A stretch of 53,762 nt of DNA from the NCBI GenBank assembly GCA_020848935.1, contig JADLHF010000175.1:1-53762 (forward strand). Direction: 5' to 3'. The DNA comes from Acetobacteraceae bacterium (lineage in GTDB: Bacteria > Pseudomonadota > Alphaproteobacteria > Acetobacterales > Acetobacteraceae). The translations under genes and the position numbers were made by a program. The notes beneath the pieces were generated by a model. It was not told where the DNA came from, searched no databases, and worked only from the letters and a program-made list of their open reading frames with translations. The first letter of the stretch is position 1. Every line of letters begins with the position of its first letter. Below, one piece after another: positions 7,081 through 15,359 of the stretch.

Positions 7081-8517
7081 GTGAAAACGCACATGGTGGC
7101 ACGCGGCGTGGTGCTGGGGGCGATCGGGCTGGGCGTGCTGGCGGCCGGAGTGTGGTTCGGCTGGCGCGCCCCGCCGACGGGACCGGTGGCGCCGGTTGTC
7201 GCCCCGCCGGCGGTGCCTTCGTCGGGGCCCGCTTCTGCCCCTCCCGCCGCGCCGGCTGTGCAAGCGGCCAGACCGCCGGTCCGCGCGCCCGCCAGCCCGC
7301 CGACCGTTGTCCCCACCCCACCGGAGCCATCCGCCCCACCGCCTGCCCTTGCGGCCGCGCCGCCGCCGGCTGCCGTCACCGCGCCGGCGACCGCCCAGGC
7401 CGTCCCCGCTCCCTCCCCCGCGGGGCCAGCCATCCCGCCGTCGGTGCCTGCGCCCCTGGTCACGACCACCCCTGGCGCCGTGGCGCCGCCATCGCCGATC
7501 GCCACTGCGCCGCCGGCCACGCCGAGCCCCGTCGCCGCGCCGGAGCCGCCGCGTTTTGACATCGTGCGGGTCAACCCCCAGGGCAGCACGGTGCTGGCCG
7601 GCCGCGCGATGCCTGGGGCCGAGGTGGTGGTGCGCAGCAACGGGCGCGAGATGGGCCGGGTGCAGGCCGACCGGCACGGGCAATGGGTGCTGGCTGACGC
7701 CGCCCCGCTGCCGCCGGGCGCGCATGAGATCACCCTGGAAATGCACGACGCCACTGGCCGCCAGGTTGCCGGCGAGGATACCGTGCTGGCCGTGGTCGCG
7801 CCCCCGCCCGCGCCGCCTGCCGCCTCTGCGCCGCCTTCCGCCACTGGCGCTGGCACGCGCACCGGCATTGCACCGGCACCTGCCATTCCACCCCTGGCCA
7901 TTCCACCCCTGGCCACTCCACCCCTGGCCACTCCACCCCTGGTGGTGATCACCACGCCGCAGGGCGCCCCCACCCTGCTCCAGGGCCCGGCCCGCGCCGG
8001 CGGCACCGTGCGGTTGGGGCTGGAGGTGGTCGACTACGACAATGCCGGGGAGATCCGCTTCGCCGGCACCGCGCCGGCCGGCACCACGGTGCGCGTCTAC
8101 ATCGACGATGCCACGGTCGGCGACGCTGCGGTTGGTCCCGATGGGCGTTGGACACTGGTGCCGCGCACCCGCGTGGCCGAGGGCGACCACCGGTTGCGGC
8201 TGGATCAGGTGGAGGCTTCGGGGCGGGTGACCGTGCGCATCGAACAGCCGTTCCAACGCGCCGCGGTGGCCGCGGCGGTGGCCGGCGACCAGCGCGTGGT
8301 GGTGCAGCCGCGGCAGAATTTATGGCGCATTTCCCGCCATGCCTATGGAAGGGGCGTGCGCTATACGGAAATCTACGCTGCCAACCGCGACCAGATCCGC
8401 GATCCCGCGCTGATCTATCCCGGCCAGGTGTTCACCATTCCCGCCGCAACCTCTGCGCCCGCCACCTCCCCAGCCGCGGGCGGCGCCACGCCCACTTCGC
8501 CCAGCAGGTCCAGATAG
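7081..8517 (+). CDS. Membrane-anchored LysM-domain protein with long proline/alanine-rich spacer
   Basis: The 478-residue product starts with a single hydrophobic segment (VARGVVLGAIGLGVLAAGVW), an uncleaved anchor. About 130 residues of Pro/Ala-rich linker follow, then a first Ig/Big-like domain (FDIVRVNPQGSTVLAGRAMP, residues about 160-240), a second Pro-rich linker containing a 15-bp tandem repeat, a second similar domain (about 300-390), and a C-terminal LysM peptidoglycan-binding domain (VVVQPRQNLWRISRHAYGRG to YPGQVFTIP, about 405-460). It is probably a periplasmic cell-wall-binding protein spanning from inner membrane to murein. The start is uncertain: GTG 7081 and ATG 7093 are both possible and ribosome sites are weak. 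Its 3' end overlaps the convergent gene by about 100 bp. Confidence 0.8.
   Translation: MKTHMVARGVVLGAIGLGVLAAGVWFGWRAPPTGPVAPVVAPPAVPSSGPASAPPAAPAVQAARPPVRAPASPPTVVPTPPEPSAPPPALAAAPPPAAVTAPATAQAVPAPSPAGPAIPPSVPAPLVTTTPGAVAPPSPIATAPPATPSPVAAPEPPRFDIVRVNPQGSTVLAGRAMPGAEVVVRSNGREMGRVQADRHGQWVLADAAPLPPGAHEITLEMHDATGRQVAGEDTVLAVVAPPPAPPAASAPPSATGAGTRTGIAPAPAIPPLAIPPLATPPLATPPLVVITTPQGAPTLLQGPARAGGTVRLGLEVVDYDNAGEIRFAGTAPAGTTVRVYIDDATVGDAAVGPDGRWTLVPRTRVAEGDHRLRLDQVEASGRVTVRIEQPFQRAAVAAAVAGDQRVVVQPRQNLWRISRHAYGRGVRYTEIYAANRDQIRDPALIYPGQVFTIPAATSAPATSPAAGGATPTSPSRSR
7885..7944 (+). repeat. 15-bp in-frame tandem repeat in the LysM gene (4 units)
   Basis: Four units of ATTCCACCCCTGGCC or ACTCCACCCCTGGCC, each five codons (I/T-P-P-L-A), encode the second proline-rich linker. 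The unit length is a multiple of three, so slippage would change linker length without breaking the frame. Confidence 0.9.
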
Positions 8518-8921
8518 GGGCCGAGCGCCAGCAGGAACAGCGTCACGTCGGTGAGAAGGCGCTCGGCGCTGGTGGGCATGGCGATCGCGGCCGAGCTTTG
8601 CAGCGCCACCCGGTGATCGGCCAGCAACCCGGCCCGCCAGCCCGGTGGCAGAGTGGCAGGCAACGCCCGCAACGCGGCGAACACCGTATCCCGCCGCAGC
8701 GCCGCCGGCGCGCCGGCCGTGCTGGGGACCCGCCCCACCATCGCGCACAGGGATAATGTGCCCCACCCGGTCCCGGAACCGCCGGCGTGAAGCGTTGCCT
8801 GCACCGGGCAGCCGCGCCAGGTCAGCCGCATGCAGGGCTGGCTGTCGGGCGAGGCGAGCGCAAGGCCACCATCGGCGCCAACTTGGAACGGGCCCAACTG
8901 GAACGGCGCATCGAACGGCAT
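8415..8921 (-). CDS. Conserved hypothetical protein (about 168 aa)
   Basis: I do not recognise a named family. The product, MPFDAPFQLGPFQVGADGGL onward, is soluble, with no signal peptide. The mid region FAALRALPATLPPGWRAGLL is followed by a leucine-rich stretch (SAERLLTDVTLFLLALGPYL) that ends LDLLGEVG. The normal codon pattern and compact composition argue for a real gene, although its C-terminal 34 codons overlap the convergent LysM gene. The ATG at 8919-8921 is favoured because the upstream extension is rich in unlikely residues. The function is unknown. Confidence 0.6.
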   Translation of the reverse strand: MPFDAPFQLGPFQVGADGGLALASPDSQPCMRLTWRGCPVQATLHAGGSGTGWGTLSLCAMVGRVPSTAGAPAALRRDTVFAALRALPATLPPGWRAGLLADHRVALQSSAAIAMPTSAERLLTDVTLFLLALGPYLDLLGEVGVAPPAAGEVAGAEVAAGMVNTWPG

Positions 8922-9085
8922 GACGGCGGCTCCGCGGCTGGTGGCACGGCAATCTTGCGGGCGGGGTATGAAGCATCCATAAACGCGGCTGCCTGGCGCC
9001 GGGACCGGTATGATCGCGCCGGCGCTGCGCGGCGCCTCCCTTGCCGCATCCGTCCCCTTACCGCATCCCGCGAGGCCCATTCCGC

Positions 9086-9763
9086 ATGTCGCTTGTCGCC
9101 TCCCTGCAAATGGTCCTGTCGCCGCCGCACCCGGCAGGCCGTCCGTTCATCCTCGGCGGCGCGGTGGCGGTGCTGGCTGGATTGGTCTTCGCCCCCTGGC
9201 TGGCATGGCTGGGCGCTGCCTTCGTGCTGTTCTGCCTGTACTTCTTCCGCGACCCCGAACGTGTGGCGCCCGACCGGGCAGGGGTGCTGGTGGCGCCGGC
9301 CGACGGGCGGGTGGTGTCGGTGGCAATGGCGGTGCCGCCGGGCGAGCTGGAACTGGGCGCGGCCCCGCGCTGGCGGGTGGCGATCTTCCTGTCGGTGCTG
9401 GACGTGCACGTGAACCGGGTGCCGATCGACGGTACCGTGACCCGCATCGCCTATCGCCATGGCAAGTTCCTCAATGCCAGCCTGGACAAGGCCAGCACCG
9501 ACAATGAGCGCAACGCACTGGCCATCCGCCTGGCCGACGGGCGCGAGATCGCCGTGGTGCAGATCGCCGGCCTGATCGCGCGCCGCATCCTGTGCGACGT
9601 GCGCGAGGGCGATGCGGTGCATACCGGCGCACGCTTCGGCATCATCCGCTTCGGCAGCCGCACCGACCTCTATCTGCCCGAAGGCGTGGTTCCGCTGGTG
9701 GCCGAAGGCCAGACCATGATCGGCGGCGAGACGGTGATCGCCAGCCTGGAGTTTCGGCAATGA
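9086..9763 (+). CDS. psd: Phosphatidylserine decarboxylase proenzyme
   Basis: This enzyme decarboxylates phosphatidylserine to phosphatidylethanolamine at the inner membrane. The 225-residue product is the short (about 220 aa) type common in alphaproteobacteria. An N-terminal hydrophobic hairpin (about 25-55) precedes PADGRVVSV, the catalytic block [16 protein letters not shown], and the self-cleavage site [10 protein letters not shown], where Gly190-Ser191 is expected to be cut and Ser191 becomes the pyruvoyl group. The ATG at 9086 gives the standard N-terminus. The stop overlaps the start of pssA by 4 bp, so the two consecutive enzymes of PE synthesis are translationally coupled, with pssA acting first in the pathway. 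Confidence 0.97.
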   Translation: MSLVASLQMVLSPPHPAGRPFILGGAVAVLAGLVFAPWLAWLGAAFVLFCLYFFRDPERVAPDRAGVLVAPADGRVVSVAMAVPPGELELGAAPRWRVAIFLSVLDVHVNRVPIDGTVTRIAYRHGKFLNASLDKASTDNERNALAIRLADGREIAVVQIAGLIARRILCDVREGDAVHTGARFGIIRFGSRTDLYLPEGVVPLVAEGQTMIGGETVIASLEFRQ

Positions 9764-10623
9764 ACACGCTGGACCCGCTTTCCGGGCCGCGCGCCCTGGC
9801 CACCGATCGCATGCGCAAGCTGCGCAGCCGGCTGCGCCCGCGCACCAGGCCGCGCTTCGCCGGGCTGTCGTTCAACCGGATGATCCCCAACATCCTGACC
9901 ATGCTGGGGCTGTGCGCCGGCCTGACCTCGATGCGCTTCGCGCTGGAAGGGCGGTTCGCCGCGGCCGCTGCGGCGATCGTGCTGGCCGCCTGCATCGACG
10001 GGTTGGACGGGCGGCTGGCGCGGCTGCTGAAGGCGACCTCGCGCTTCGGTGCCGAGTTCGACAGCCTGGCGGACTTCCTGTGCTTCGGCGTGGCACCCGG
10101 CTTCGTGCTCTACCTTTGGGCGCTGCAGGTGGCGGGCGGCTTCGGCTACGTGCCGTGCCTGATGTTCGCGGTATGCATGGCGCTGCGCCTGGCGCGGTTC
10201 AACGCGGCACTGGATGCCGGGCCACACCCTGCCTACACCTATAACTTCTTCACCGGCGTGCCGGCGCCGGCCGGGGCCGGCGTGGTGCTGTTCCCGCTGT
10301 TCCTGGGACTGGAAGGCCAGGCGCTGGGCTGGGACTGGCTGGTGGCGGTATCGCAGTTCCCGCCCTTCATCGCTTTCATGCTGGTGGGCACCGCGCTGCT
10401 GCTGGTTTCCACCCTGCCGGTGTGGAGCTTCAAGAACTTCAAGGTGCCAAGCGCCTATGTACTGCCCCTGCTGCTCGGTGTGGGACTTTACGCCGCCCTG
10501 CTGGTGGCCGATCCCTGGGCGGCGCTGGCCGGCGCCGGGCTGGTCTATATCGGCATGCTGCCGTTCAGCGCGCGCAGCTACCGACGGTTGCGGCGCGAGG
10601 CGGAGGTGAGCGGCGGTACCTAG
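9760..10623 (+). CDS. pssA: CDP-diacylglycerol--serine O-phosphatidyltransferase
   Basis: This membrane enzyme joins serine to CDP-diacylglycerol and supplies phosphatidylserine to Psd. The 287-residue product carries the complete CDP-alcohol phosphotransferase signature D-G-x2-A-R-x8-G-x3-D-x3-D at residues 83-105 (D83, G84, A87, R88, G97, D101, D105). Around it are about seven to eight transmembrane helices. The length and the N-terminal [20 protein letters not shown] block fit the Bacillus-type (type II) enzyme found in alphaproteobacteria. The start lies inside the psd stop (ATGA), indicating coupled translation. Confidence 0.97.
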   Translation: MNTLDPLSGPRALATDRMRKLRSRLRPRTRPRFAGLSFNRMIPNILTMLGLCAGLTSMRFALEGRFAAAAAAIVLAACIDGLDGRLARLLKATSRFGAEFDSLADFLCFGVAPGFVLYLWALQVAGGFGYVPCLMFAVCMALRLARFNAALDAGPHPAYTYNFFTGVPAPAGAGVVLFPLFLGLEGQALGWDWLVAVSQFPPFIAFMLVGTALLLVSTLPVWSFKNFKVPSAYVLPLLLGVGLYAALLVADPWAALAGAGLVYIGMLPFSARSYRRLRREAEVSGGT

Positions 10624-10955
10624 GATTCGTAGGAAGAAGGGGATGTTCTTTTTTGAAAAAAAGAACCAAAAAACTTTTATTCGTTATCCGGGGTCAACCG
10701 CCATCACGAATGATCAGAAGTCTTTTTGCTTCTTTTTCTTCAGAAAAAGAAGACCCTTCCTTGCTTTAGGCGCCTCCCGCGCGCGACCCCGCAGCAATCC
10801 AGGCCCACCCCTCAACCACGCCGCAATCAACCCCGATCCCGTCAGCCCGGCCGAGGAGGCGCGGTTGTTGGAGGCGATGGCAAACGTGCTGACCGGCAAG
10901 CTGACCAATGCCGAGCCGTGGACGTTGGCGTGGGATGCCGAGCGCCTGCGCTGAT
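10624..10955. other. Intergenic region between pssA and the APC permease
   Basis: This gap of 332 bp is largely filled by hairpin repeat copy 4. The last 140 bases look more coding-like: a frame reading PVSPAEEARLLEAMANVLTG and ending ...AWDAERLR stops at 10954, one base before the permease ATG. It has only a poor start (ATG 10877, 25 codons, or TTG 10868). It may be a small coupled peptide or a gene remnant. Confidence 0.4.
10645..10760. repeat. Bipartite hairpin repeat, copy 4 (full)
   Basis: Block A is at 10645-10675, 22 bases after the pssA stop. Block B is at 10717-10760 with the same perfect stem and TTCA loop as copy 1. The roughly 40-base middle is unrelated to the other copies. Confidence 0.9.
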
Positions 10956-12131
10956 ATGAACAATGGCCCGAAGCTGCGGCGCGCCCTGACTCTGGGGCCG
11001 CTGATCCTTTACGGCCTCGGCGTCATCGTCGGTGCCGGGATCTACGTGGCGATCGGCGCGGTGGTGGAGCGGGCAGGGCAGGCCGCACCGCTGTCGTTCC
11101 TGCTGGCCGGGCTGGTGGCTGCGGCGACCGGGCTTTGCTATGCGGAGCTTGCCGGGCGGTTTCCCGAGGCGGCGGGGGCGGCGGCGTATGTCCGTCACGG
11201 TTTCGGCTCCGACCGGCTGTCGCAGGCCGCCGGACTGGCCCTGGCACTGGCGATCGTGGTGGCGACCGCCTCGATCGCGGCAGGTGGGGCGCAGTACCTG
11301 GGGCTGCTGGTTCCGCTGCCGGCGCGGGTGCTGACACTGGTCGTGGTGGTGGTGTTCACCGCGATTGCCAGCCTGGGCGTGCGTGAAGGTGTGGCCGTTG
11401 CCGTCGCCATCAGCGCGCTGGAATTGCTGGGACTGCTGGCGGCGACGATCAGCGGTCTGGCCGGTGCGACGCATATCGACCTGGCCGCGATGGTGCCCGC
11501 CGACCGGGCTGGCTGGAGCGCGGTGTCGGCCGGCGCCTTCATCGCCTTTTTCGCCTTTATCGGCTTCGAAAGCCTGGCCAACATGGGTGAGGAGGTGCGC
11601 GACCCGCACCGCACCATGCCGCGCGGCATCGTCGGCGCGATCGCCGTCAGCCTGATGATCTACCTCGCCGTCTCGGTGGCGGCGATTGCCGGCGGGCGGA
11701 CGCCGGCGTCGCTGGCCGAGCTGTTCGGCGGCCTGGGCGCCAGCGCCTTCGCGGTGGTGGGCACGCTGGCGGTGGTCAATGGAGTGCTGGTCGAGATCAT
11801 GGTGCTGGCCCGGCTGTTCTTCGGCATGGCCCGGCGCGGCCAGTTGCCGGTGGCGCTGGCTGCGGTGCATCCGCGCACCCGCACCCCGCTGGTCGCGACC
11901 CTGCTGGCCGGCGGCCTGGTGCTGGCGATGGCGATGTTCCTGCCGTTCGAGCGATTGCTGGCGCTGGCCAACCTGATCACCCTGCTGATCTTCGCGCTGG
12001 TGGACCTGTCGCTTTGGCGGGTGCAGCGGGCCGGGCCGGCGGGGCCCGGCCGCTTCACCGTACCCCGCCTGCTGCCGCCGGTGGCCGCCGCCATGGCCCT
12101 GGCGCTGGTGGCGGCGGAAGTTTTCGGCTGA
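10956..12131 (+). CDS. APC-superfamily amino acid permease
   Basis: The 391-residue membrane protein has about 11-12 helices. TM1 carries the unwound Gly-rich motif GVIVGAGIYVAIGAVV that binds substrate amino and carboxyl groups in APC transporters. TM6 shows FIAFFAFIGFESLANMGEEV, another hallmark, followed by RDPHRTMPRGIVGAIAVSL. It probably imports or exchanges an amino acid or polyamine across the inner membrane; the substrate cannot be read. The ATG at 10956 is preceded by the stop of a short frame (TGA 10952-10954), hinting at coupling. Confidence 0.9.
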   Translation: MNNGPKLRRALTLGPLILYGLGVIVGAGIYVAIGAVVERAGQAAPLSFLLAGLVAAATGLCYAELAGRFPEAAGAAAYVRHGFGSDRLSQAAGLALALAIVVATASIAAGGAQYLGLLVPLPARVLTLVVVVVFTAIASLGVREGVAVAVAISALELLGLLAATISGLAGATHIDLAAMVPADRAGWSAVSAGAFIAFFAFIGFESLANMGEEVRDPHRTMPRGIVGAIAVSLMIYLAVSVAAIAGGRTPASLAELFGGLGASAFAVVGTLAVVNGVLVEIMVLARLFFGMARRGQLPVALAAVHPRTRTPLVATLLAGGLVLAMAMFLPFERLLALANLITLLIFALVDLSLWRVQRAGPAGPGRFTVPRLLPPVAAAMALALVAAEVFG

Positions 12132-12152
12132 GCCGCGGCCGGCGGGGCGACG

Positions 12153-13346
12153 CTACCCCCGCAACGCCCGCGCCAGGGCGGCAACCTGCTCGGTCCGCGC
12201 GACCCAACCGGCGCCGAAGCTGGGGAAATCCGCCAGGCCCCGGTAATACGCCAGCCGCGCCGCGGCGAGCTGATCCACCAACGTTGCCGGATCGATCGCC
12301 TGCACGGCGGCCAGCGTGCGCGGCCCCAGTGCCCCGTCATCGGTGACGCCAATCACACGCTGCAGCAGCTTCACCGCCGTGCGCGGTCCGGCATTGACGC
12401 CGAAATCGAAGGTCATCATTGCCGCAGCGGGCGGCAGGTCGCCGCAGCGCATCGGCAGCCAGTAGTTGGCGCGATAGATCTCGCCGGCCTCGCGCCGGGT
12501 CAGGGCGCGCAGGTCGTCGATCAGGTGGGCGCGCCCGTCGGGCGACAACTCGTCGGCGGCAAGGCCCCGCCAGTCGGCCAGGGTGCGCCAGGTGATGCCC
12601 ATGTTGGTGGGGCCGCCGCGGTCGGCCGGCTGGTCGGCGAAGCCACCCTCCTTGTCCAGCACCACCGCCAGGCACTGCGCGAACAGGCTGTCCCCGGCGG
12701 CCCCGGGCGGGGCGGTGGCCGGCGGCGGGGCGGCCGGCGGCGCCGGTGCGCGGACGGCGCCGATGGCCAGTTCCTGCATGCGGTTGACCGAGTCGTCCTT
12801 GCTGCGCGAGCCCATCGAGGAGCCGAGCCAGAAATTGACCACGGTGGCAAAGGCGGTGGCCAGCGCGCCGACGGCCATGTTGACGATGTTCACCACGTTG
12901 CTGTCGCCAGGGGCGGCGTGCACGCCACCGGTCATCAGTGCGATCAGGAAGACGAAGAAGCCCACGGTCACCAGCACCGACACTGTCGGCGCGCCCCAGG
13001 CGATGGCACTGCCCGCTTGCACCAGCCCGGTCATCGCCGTGCGCGCACCCTGCGTGCTCTCCAGCGCCTTCTGGATTTCGGCCAGTTCGCTCTGGCGCCG
13101 CTGTTCGGCGGCCAGGTCGGCGGCCTTCCGCGATTCCAGGGCAATCTCGGCCAGCCGCACGCGCAAGGTGGTGGCCAGCGCGGGGTCGCTGGCCAGGCGC
13201 TCCTGTGCCTCGGCGGCACTGGCCGTGCCGGTAACCTGTTGCACCACCGTGGCCACCTGGCCGGCGACAGTGCCGGCGCGGTCACCGGCCAGCGCCTTGA
13301 TCAGTTCCGGCACCACGGCGAGTGCCAGGGGGATGAGGGGCAGCAT
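12153..13346 (-). CDS. Fusion of GTA-type 3-TM holin and GH108 endolysin
   Basis: This is one 397-residue protein with two lysis modules. Residues 1-180 look like the 'holin of 3 TMs, for gene-transfer release' family: hydrophobic MLPLIPLALAVVPELIKAL, a charged coiled helix (about 45-105), the signature AGSAIAWGAPTVSVLVTVGF, and TM segments at about 115-140 and 150-176. After a Pro/Ala linker (about 198-217) comes a glycoside hydrolase 108 domain with VVLDKEGGFADQPADRGGPT and NMGIT, in which Glu233 is the expected catalytic acid, and then a PG-binding-3-like tail. In Rhodobacter-type gene transfer agents these are two adjacent genes. No capsid or tail genes are nearby. The ATG at 13344-13346 follows GGGAGT. 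It is divergent from the CoA-ester lyase gene. Confidence 0.88.
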   Translation of the reverse strand: MLPLIPLALAVVPELIKALAGDRAGTVAGQVATVVQQVTGTASAAEAQERLASDPALATTLRVRLAEIALESRKAADLAAEQRRQSELAEIQKALESTQGARTAMTGLVQAGSAIAWGAPTVSVLVTVGFFVFLIALMTGGVHAAPGDSNVVNIVNMAVGALATAFATVVNFWLGSSMGSRSKDDSVNRMQELAIGAVRAPAPPAAPPPATAPPGAAGDSLFAQCLAVVLDKEGGFADQPADRGGPTNMGITWRTLADWRGLAADELSPDGRAHLIDDLRALTRREAGEIYRANYWLPMRCGDLPPAAAMMTFDFGVNAGPRTAVKLLQRVIGVTDDGALGPRTLAAVQAIDPATLVDQLAAARLAYYRGLADFPSFGAGWVARTEQVAALARALRG

Positions 13347-13445
13347 GTGGGACTCCCATGTTTTACGGACTATCATCCTACATAAGATAAATTTCCGCGC
13401 CAATGCCGACTTGACGCCACCCTCGCCATCCGGGCCAATGCCGCG

Positions 13446-14357
13446 ATGACCGAATTACGCCCCCGCCCCGTATGGCGCTCGCTGATGTACGTGCCGGCGC
13501 ATGTCGAGCGGTTCATCGACCGCGCCCACACGCGCGGCGCGGACTGCATCCAGCTGGACCTGGAAGACAGCGTGCCGCCATCGGAAAAGGCCGCGGCGCG
13601 CGCCAGGCTTGCCTCGGCCGCCCGCCGCGTGCGCCGTGGCCCGAACGACGTGCTGGTGCGCATCAACGCGCCGCTGTCGCTCGCCGTGCCCGATGTCGAG
13701 GCCGCCATCGGCCCGGATATCGACGGGCTGACCATCACCAAGGCGCGTGGCCCCGACCACATCCGGCTGCTGGACGAACTGGTCAGCGAGCGCGAGGCCA
13801 AGGCCGGGCTGGCCGAGGGCCACACATGGTTCTACCTGCTGGTGGAAACGCCCGAGGCGCTGCCGCAGGCCGAGGCGATCGCGCGGGCCAGCCGGCGCGC
13901 CATCGCGCTGAGCCTGGGCGCCGAGGATTTTGCCCTCGCCCTGGGTGCGGAACCGAGCGAGGAGGCGCTGTCGCTGGCCAAGGGCATGGTGCTGCATGCC
14001 GCGCGCGCGGCGGGCGTGATGCCGCTGGGACTGACCGGCACGCTGGCCGGCTTCGGCGACATCCCCGCCTTCGCCGCCATGGCCCGCCGCTCCCGCGCGC
14101 TCGGCTTCGAGGGCGCATCCTGCATCAATCCCGCCCAGGTCGCGCCGCTGAACGACGCGTTTTCCCCCAGCACCGAGGAGATCGCCCACGCCGAGCGGGT
14201 CATCGAAGTGGATCGCCGGGCCGCCGCCGAGGGGCGCGGGGCGGCGGCGCTGGACGGGCGGATGATCGACATTCCCGTGGTGCGCCGCGCCGAACGGCTG
14301 CTGGCCCGTGCGGCGGCGATTGCGGCGGCGATTGCGTCGCGGGCGGGGGGCGGCTGA
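13446..14357 (+). CDS. HpcH/HpaI-type CoA-ester lyase (CitE/malyl-CoA lyase family)
   Basis: The 303-residue TIM-barrel protein starts with RPVWRSLMYVPAHVERFIDR, typical of CitE-like (3S)-malyl-CoA / citramalyl-CoA lyases and malyl-CoA thioesterases. The metal and CoA site blocks are visible: CIQLDLEDSVPPSEKAAAR, VLVRINAP, LLVETPEALPQAEAIARA and LSLGAEDFALALG. Family enzymes cleave a C-C bond to give acetyl-CoA and an oxoacid, or hydrolyse the thioester; the sequence does not tell which. The gene overlaps the phosphate acyltransferase gene by one base (TGATG), implying that the two act together on an acyl-CoA. Confidence 0.88.
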   Translation: MTELRPRPVWRSLMYVPAHVERFIDRAHTRGADCIQLDLEDSVPPSEKAAARARLASAARRVRRGPNDVLVRINAPLSLAVPDVEAAIGPDIDGLTITKARGPDHIRLLDELVSEREAKAGLAEGHTWFYLLVETPEALPQAEAIARASRRAIALSLGAEDFALALGAEPSEEALSLAKGMVLHAARAAGVMPLGLTGTLAGFGDIPAFAAMARRSRALGFEGASCINPAQVAPLNDAFSPSTEEIAHAERVIEVDRRAAAEGRGAAALDGRMIDIPVVRRAERLLARAAAIAAAIASRAGGG

Positions 14358-15289
14358 TGGCGCACCCGAAACTCGCCGCATTGGTGGCACGCTGCACCGG
14401 CCTGCCGCCGTTACCGACCGCCGTGGTGCATCCCTGTGACGCGCCGTCGCTGGCCGCGGCGCTGCAAGCCGCCGCTGCCGGGTTGATCGTCCCAATGCTG
14501 GTGGGGCCGCAGGCGCGCATCCGCGCCACCGCCGCCGCCGCCGGCCTGGATCTTGCCACCTGGACCATCATCGACACGCCCCACAGCCACGCCAGCGCCG
14601 AACGCGCGGTGGCGCTGGTGCGCGAGGGCGGCGCCGCCGCGCTGATGAAGGGCAGCCTGCATACCGACGAGCTGATGGGCGCCGTGGTGGCCAAGGATAC
14701 CGGGCTGCGCACCGCGCGCCGGCTGAGCCATGTCTATGTGATGGACGTGCCGACCTATGCCAAGCTGTTGCTGGTCACCGACGCCGCGATCAACATCCTG
14801 CCCACGCTGGACGACAAGGCCGACATCGCCGCCAACGCCATCGACCTGGCCCGCGCACTGGGGGTGGCCACGCCGAAGGTGGCGATCCTGTCGGCGGTGG
14901 AAACGGTCACCGCCAGGCTGCCCTCCACCATCGAGGCCGCCGCCCTGTGCAAGATGGCCGAGCGCGGCCAGATCCGCGGCGGCCTGCTGGACGGGCCGCT
15001 GGCCTTCGACAACGCCATCAGCCGCGAGGCCGCACGCACCAAGGGCATCGAATCCGAGGTTGCCGGCGATGCCGACATTCTGTTGGTGCCCGACCTGGAA
15101 GCCGGCAACATGCTGGCCAAGACCCTGACCTTCCTGGGCGGCGCCGATGCCGGCGGCGTGGTGATGGGCGCCCGGGTTCCGATCGTGCTGACCAGCCGCG
15201 CCGACAGCGCCACCGCCCGGCTGGTAAGCTGCGCGATCGCGGCGCTGGATGCTGCGGCGCGCGCCGCAGCACTGGCCCGCCCGGTTTGA
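14357..15289 (+). CDS. Phosphate acetyl/butyryltransferase
   Basis: The 310-residue protein belongs to the phosphate acetyltransferase / phosphotransbutyrylase family and converts an acyl-CoA and phosphate to acyl phosphate. Matching blocks include AALMKGSLHTDELMGAVV, RRLSHVYVMDVPTYAKLLLV, TDAAINILPTLDDKADIA, GLLDGPLAFDNAIS and a C-terminal GMVMGA-like block (GGVVMGARVPIVLTSRADSA). It lacks the MaoC/enoyl-CoA hydratase domain fused to many relatives. No acetate kinase follows, so the acyl phosphate must be used by a kinase encoded elsewhere. The stop codon lies inside a 25-bp inverted repeat. Acetyl-CoA from the preceding lyase is the natural guess for substrate (inference). Confidence 0.88.
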   Translation: MAHPKLAALVARCTGLPPLPTAVVHPCDAPSLAAALQAAAAGLIVPMLVGPQARIRATAAAAGLDLATWTIIDTPHSHASAERAVALVREGGAAALMKGSLHTDELMGAVVAKDTGLRTARRLSHVYVMDVPTYAKLLLVTDAAINILPTLDDKADIAANAIDLARALGVATPKVAILSAVETVTARLPSTIEAAALCKMAERGQIRGGLLDGPLAFDNAISREAARTKGIESEVAGDADILLVPDLEAGNMLAKTLTFLGGADAGGVVMGARVPIVLTSRADSATARLVSCAIAALDAAARAAALARPV

Positions 15290-15341
15290 CGTCGCCGCAG
15301 GTCATGCCAATCCTGGGGCGACGTCAAACCGGGCGGGCCAG
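15272..15341. terminator. 25-bp perfect inverted repeat between convergent genes, probable bidirectional terminator
   Basis: The arm at 15272-15296 pairs without mismatch with 15317-15341, leaving a 20-base loop. The arm starts CTGGCCCGCCCGGTTTGACG and includes the stop codon of the acyltransferase gene (15287-15289). There is no T-run. It ends 18 bases before the stop of the convergent fnr gene. Confidence 0.7.
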
Positions 15342-15359
15342 CCTTGGGTGATGGCGGTC

